From Thiobacter sp964445085 (GTDB lineage Bacteria > Pseudomonadota > Gammaproteobacteria > Burkholderiales > Thiobacteraceae): a stretch of DNA of 41,939 nucleotides. The translations under genes were made by a program, and so were the position numbers. Shown here one piece after another: positions 38,774 through 41,939 of the stretch. The stretch's first letter is position 1. Each line of letters begins with the position of its first letter. Under the pieces are notes generated by a model. That model did not search any database. It saw only the letters and a program-made list of their open reading frames with translations, and was not told the DNA's origin. The DNA lies in contig CAYUJV010000010.1 of the NCBI GenBank assembly GCA_964445085.1, forward strand, positions 1 to 41,939, in the 5' to 3' direction.

Positions 38774-41558
38774 CGTTATCTGCGGCCGTTGGGCCCGCCG
38801 CCGGCGCGGCCGCGGCCTGCAGGAAGGCGGTCGCCGCCGCGGCCGGCAGCGGCTTGCTCAGGTAATAGCCCTGGATTTCGTCGCAGCCCATCTGGCGCAG
38901 GCGCGCCAGCTGCTCCGGCGTCTCCACGCCCTCTGCGATCACCTTCAGCTTCAGGCTGTGGCCCAGGGCCACCACGGTGGCGACGATGGCGGCATCATCC
39001 GGGTCCACCGCGATGTCGCGCACGAAGGACTGGTCGATCTTGAGCGTGCTGATGGGGAAATGCTTCAGATAGCTCAGGCTGGAGTAGCCGGTGCCGAAGT
39101 CGTCGATGGCGATCTTCAGCCCCAGCGCGCTCAGCCCGGCCATGATCCGCGCGGCACGCTCGCCGCTTTGCATCACCATGCTCTCGGTCAGCTCAAGCTC
39201 CAGCGCCCCCGAGCGCGGATCGAGCCCGGTCTCCTCCAGCACCCGGCCCACCATCTCCAGCAGGCGCTCCTGGTGGAACTGGCGCGCCGACAGGTTCACC
39301 GCCACCGTCACGTCGCGGAAGCCGGCGTCCTGCCAGGCCTTGATCTGGCGGCAGGCGGTGCGCAGCACCCACTCGCCGATGGGCACGATCAGGCCGCTTT
39401 CCTCGGCCACGGCGATGAAGCGGGCCGGCGGAATCATGCCCCGTTGCGGATGGTTCCAGCGAATCAGCGCCTCCAGGCCCACCACGCCCAGTTCGCGGAT
39501 CTCCGCCTGCGGCTGGTAATACAGCTCGAACTGGTTCTCCTGCAGCGCCTGACGCAGCCCCGCCTCCGTCTCCATGCGCTCCACGATCTGGGCGTTCATC
39601 TCCGCCGTATAGAAGCTGAAGCGGTTCTTGCCGGCGTCCTTGGCCCGGTACATCGCGGTGTCGGCGTTGCGCAGCAGGCTGTCCACGTCGGTGTCGTCGA
39701 AGGGCGAGATGGTGATGCCGATGCTGGCGGTGACGTACATGTCGTGGTGGCCGTAGCGCAGCGGCTCGGCGATCGCCGCCAGCAGCTTCTCCGCGATCTG
39801 GATGATGTCGGGCACGGCGTGGATGCCCTGCAGCAGGATGGTGAATTCGTCCCCGCCCTGGCGCGCCACCACGTCGTCCTTGCGCAGCACCGAGACGATG
39901 CGCTGGGCGGTGGCCTTGAGCAGGACGTCGCCGGCCTCGTGGCCGAGGGTGTCGTTGATGTTCTTGAAGCCGTCGAGGTCGAGGAACATCACGGCCACCA
40001 GCTTCTCGCTGCGCTGCGCCTGGGCCAGCGCGCGCAACAGCAGCTCGCGGAAGAAGGCGCGGTTGGGCAGGTCGGTCAGGGCATCGTGGGTCGCCTGGTG
40101 CAGGATCTGCGCCTCGTGCTGCTTGCGCTCGGTGATGTCGCGCACCGCGCTCACCGTGAGCTTGCCATTCTCCCGTCCCAGCATGCCCAGGCTGACGTCC
40201 ACCGGGAACTCGCTGCCATCCTTGCGCCGCGCCACCAGATCCATGCGCGCGCCCATGGTGCGCACGACACCCGTCGGCGCGTAGCGCTCGCGATGGCCGC
40301 GATGCTGGGCACGCAGCCGCTCCGGCAGCAGGACCTCGATCGGCTGGCCGATGAGCTCGCCCTCGCCGTAGCCGAACAGGCTCAGGGTCTGGGCATTGGC
40401 CATGACGATGCGTCCGGCCTCGTCGGACAGGATGATCGCTTCCGGCGCCAACTCCATGATCCCCATCGCCTGTTCGAAATGGCGCTCGATGGACGCTGCC
40501 ATCTCGTCGAAGGCATCGGCCAGTTCGGTCAGTTCGCCGTGTCCGCGGCCCAGATCGGCGCGGGCGGTAAAGTCACCGGCGGCAATGCGGCGGGAGGCGT
40601 CGATGAGGGTCTTCACCTTCTGCAACACGAAGGACTCGGTGAGGAACCAGGCCCCGGCCAGCAGCGCCAGGGTCAGCGCGCCGAGGATGGCCAGGTTGAG
40701 CGCGAAAGCGCGGTGGGCCTCCGCCAGCACCATCTGCCGCGGCACGCTGACGGCGGCATAGACGCGGCCGCTGCTCTCCGCGCTGCCGGGCAGGCGGGCA
40801 TAGGCAAACAGCACCGGGACGCCGCCGGCGTCGACCCCCTCGCCCGTGCCTTCCTCGCCTCCGGCCGCGATGGCCGCCACCAGCGGCGCCAGCGAATGGG
40901 GCTTGCCGGCGATCTGGGTCGCGGCCGGGCGGCGCGCAAGGACGGTGCCGTCGCTGTCGACCAGCGTCATCACCGCGTCGCTGCCCATGTTGGCATGCTG
41001 CAGCGCGCGATCGAGCCAGGCGACGTCCAGCGCCGCGAGGATCACCCGCGACACCCGGCCCTGCGCATCGATGACGGGCAGGGATGCGGGCAGGATCGGC
41101 TTGCGCTGGATGCGGCCGATGAGGTAGCGACTGACGACGAAGCCGCGGGTTTGCACCGCATGCCGATACCAGTCGCGGTCGCTGAAATCGACCCGCTCGA
41201 GCCCGCGCGCCGCGCACAGGGTGCGGCCGTCGGCATCGGTGACCACCAGGTTGGCGTAGCCCTCCCCCTGCGAGCGCAGGACATCCCCGAGCCGGCCGCG
41301 GCAATCCTCCGGCGCGCCGGTCTGGATCTCGGGCAGGCTGGCGAGCACGCTCAGCAAACCGCGCGCGCCCTGAATCGCCTGCCCGTCCCGCGCGGCGGCG
41401 GAACGCACCAGGTTCAGTTCGGCTTCGATGGCCGCCGCCACGGCGGCTTGCCGCTGCTCCCACAACTGGTAGGCGAGCGCCACGATCCACGGCAGGACGA
41501 GGACGATCATCAGCAGCAGCAGGCGTGAGCGCAGGCTCGACGGAAAGGGGCGCTTCAT
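38769..41558 (-). CDS. Cache-HAMP-PAS-GGDEF-EAL membrane protein
   Basis: A 929-aa c-di-GMP enzyme. TM1 (LLLLMIVLVLPWIVALAY) is followed by a double-Cache-like periplasmic domain (about residues 30-285, with VVTDADGRTLCAARG and DFSDRDWYRHAVQTRGFVVS). TM2 (LNLAILGALTLALLAGAWFL), HAMP and a PAS domain (MELAPEAIILSDEAGRIVMA) come next. The GGDEF active site is ARQGGDEFTILL and the EAL motif is GLEALIRWNHP with IDDFGTGYSSLSY, both intact. It probably turns an extracellular small-molecule signal into c-di-GMP change. The start at 41558 puts TM1 at the normal distance; the in-frame ATG at 41600 is less likely, and neither has a good ribosome site. Confidence 0.9.
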   Translation of the reverse strand: MKRPFPSSLRSRLLLLMIVLVLPWIVALAYQLWEQRQAAVAAAIEAELNLVRSAAARDGQAIQGARGLLSVLASLPEIQTGAPEDCRGRLGDVLRSQGEGYANLVVTDADGRTLCAARGLERVDFSDRDWYRHAVQTRGFVVSRYLIGRIQRKPILPASLPVIDAQGRVSRVILAALDVAWLDRALQHANMGSDAVMTLVDSDGTVLARRPAATQIAGKPHSLAPLVAAIAAGGEEGTGEGVDAGGVPVLFAYARLPGSAESSGRVYAAVSVPRQMVLAEAHRAFALNLAILGALTLALLAGAWFLTESFVLQKVKTLIDASRRIAAGDFTARADLGRGHGELTELADAFDEMAASIERHFEQAMGIMELAPEAIILSDEAGRIVMANAQTLSLFGYGEGELIGQPIEVLLPERLRAQHRGHRERYAPTGVVRTMGARMDLVARRKDGSEFPVDVSLGMLGRENGKLTVSAVRDITERKQHEAQILHQATHDALTDLPNRAFFRELLLRALAQAQRSEKLVAVMFLDLDGFKNINDTLGHEAGDVLLKATAQRIVSVLRKDDVVARQGGDEFTILLQGIHAVPDIIQIAEKLLAAIAEPLRYGHHDMYVTASIGITISPFDDTDVDSLLRNADTAMYRAKDAGKNRFSFYTAEMNAQIVERMETEAGLRQALQENQFELYYQPQAEIRELGVVGLEALIRWNHPQRGMIPPARFIAVAEESGLIVPIGEWVLRTACRQIKAWQDAGFRDVTVAVNLSARQFHQERLLEMVGRVLEETGLDPRSGALELELTESMVMQSGERAARIMAGLSALGLKIAIDDFGTGYSSLSYLKHFPISTLKIDQSFVRDIAVDPDDAAIVATVVALGHSLKLKVIAEGVETPEQLARLRQMGCDEIQGYYLSKPLPAAAATAFLQAAAAPAAGPTAADNV

Positions 41559-41617
41559 GCGGTTTTTTCTTGGGTCTTGGTCTGAATCCGGTCGCGGCAT
41601 GGCGATACAAGACCGGT

Positions 41618-41635
41618 TAGCGGCGTAAGCCGCTA
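41618..41635. other. 7-bp perfect hairpin downstream of pgeF
   Basis: TAGCGGC-GTAA-GCCGCTA lies between the pgeF stop and the PAS-GGDEF-EAL start. There is no T-run on the minus strand, so it is only a weak terminator candidate. Confidence 0.35.
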
Positions 41636-41665
41636 TTTCTTAAGGGCTATTGCTCGTAGAATTAA

Positions 41666-41939
41666 TCAGGGAACGCGCCAGATCAGGGACGCCATGCGGC
41701 CGGTGGCACCGTCGCGCCGGTAGGAAAAAAAGCGGGTGGAATCCGAATAGGTGCAATCGCCGCCGCCGAACACCCGCCCGACCCCCAGCCGCGCCAGCCG
41801 TTGCCGCGCCAGCAGGTAAAGGTCGCCCAGCCATTTGCCCGGGGCGGCGGCCGGGACGAAGGCCGCCGCGGCGGCGGGGTCGAGCGCGAGGAAGGCGGCA
41901 CGCACCTCGGCCCCGACCTCGAACGCGCGGGGGCCGATG
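41666..41939 (-). CDS. pgeF: Peptidoglycan editing factor PgeF (laccase-domain, YfiH), 3' part
   Basis: The frame enters from the right edge and ends at a TGA at 41666; only the C-terminal 91 residues are present. They match the YfiH/PgeF end: IGPRAFEVGAEVRAAF, GKWLGDLYLLARQRLARLGV, then GGGDCTYSDSTRFFSYRRDG and GRMASLIW. The cysteine in DCTYSD is a conserved metal-site residue. PgeF hydrolyses wrong amino acids (L-Ser for L-Ala) in peptidoglycan precursors; older records call it a polyphenol oxidase. The promoter is outside the window. Confidence 0.9.
   Translation of the reverse strand, partial: IGPRAFEVGAEVRAAFLALDPAAAAAFVPAAAPGKWLGDLYLLARQRLARLGVGRVFGGGDCTYSDSTRFFSYRRDGATGRMASLIWRVP

Noticed and set aside
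38028..41528. A 1166-codon plus-strand frame antisense to the GGDEF-EAL and ZIP genes
   Set aside because: Same cause; low-complexity His/Gly/Ala composition and no recognisable domain.

Overview
The window is chromosomal DNA of high G+C content (about two thirds by eye) with dense short-gap operons. Gene content points to a betaproteobacterium, probably Rhodocyclales or Nitrosomonadales-like: lolCD, rpfE-recJ-prfB-lysS synteny, pgeF, rimO, a GcvR-type double-ACT protein, several small proteins of betaproteobacterial type, and many c-di-GMP proteins. The assignment is inferred from protein families, since no rRNA is present. There is no phage, no CRISPR array and no complete insertion sequence.

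Layout. 1-3.9 kb: a secreted protein cut by the left edge and a periplasmic alkaline phosphatase (minus strand), then a divergent cobalamin-binding radical SAM enzyme. 4.0-8.5 kb: two tandem PhnD-like periplasmic binding proteins followed at once by a hybrid histidine kinase (HAMP-PAS-HisKA-HATPase-REC-HPt), with no transporter permease or ATPase. 8.5-12 kb: an HD-GYP protein and a membrane GGDEF-EAL protein on the minus strand, separated by about 400 bp holding an unexplained segment with a dyad at one end and an intrinsic terminator at the other. 12-12.7 kb: a DksA/TraR-type zinc-finger protein and tRNA-Arg(CCT).

12.7-16.1 kb: a 2OG-Fe(II) oxygenase, then a segment bracketed by two near-identical 126-bp MITE-like elements in opposite orientation. 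This segment carries a small basic protein whose tail runs into an element, a cyclic-2,3-diphosphoglycerate-synthetase-like protein, a GcvR-type ACT protein and a small conserved protein. The elements supply the stop codons of three genes. 16.1-21.5 kb: an SDR oxidoreductase, an EamA half-transporter, two small Cys-containing proteins, lolCD, a metallo-beta-lactamase-fold/ODP-like gene broken by a single-base frameshift, and sixA.

21.5-28.7 kb: rpfE-like, cupin, recJ, MgtC/DUF4010, prfB (with the programmed +1 frameshift) and lysS, closed by a strong bidirectional terminator. 28.7-35.2 kb: an MCP with a periplasmic rhodanese, a glycine-zipper protein, and a copper operon copA-copZ-csoR preceded by two CsoR-like operator sites. 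35.2-41.9 kb: a conserved hypothetical, rimO, a palindromic intergenic repeat, a small membrane protein overlapping a ZIP metal transporter tail-to-tail, a large PAS-GGDEF-EAL protein, and the 3' part of pgeF cut by the right edge.

The most system-like candidate is the binding-protein pair plus phosphorelay kinase beside c-di-GMP turnover enzymes: binding proteins that appear to act as sensors rather than in transport. The second is the inverted pair of 126-bp elements, which could allow inversion of a 2.7-kb gene block.
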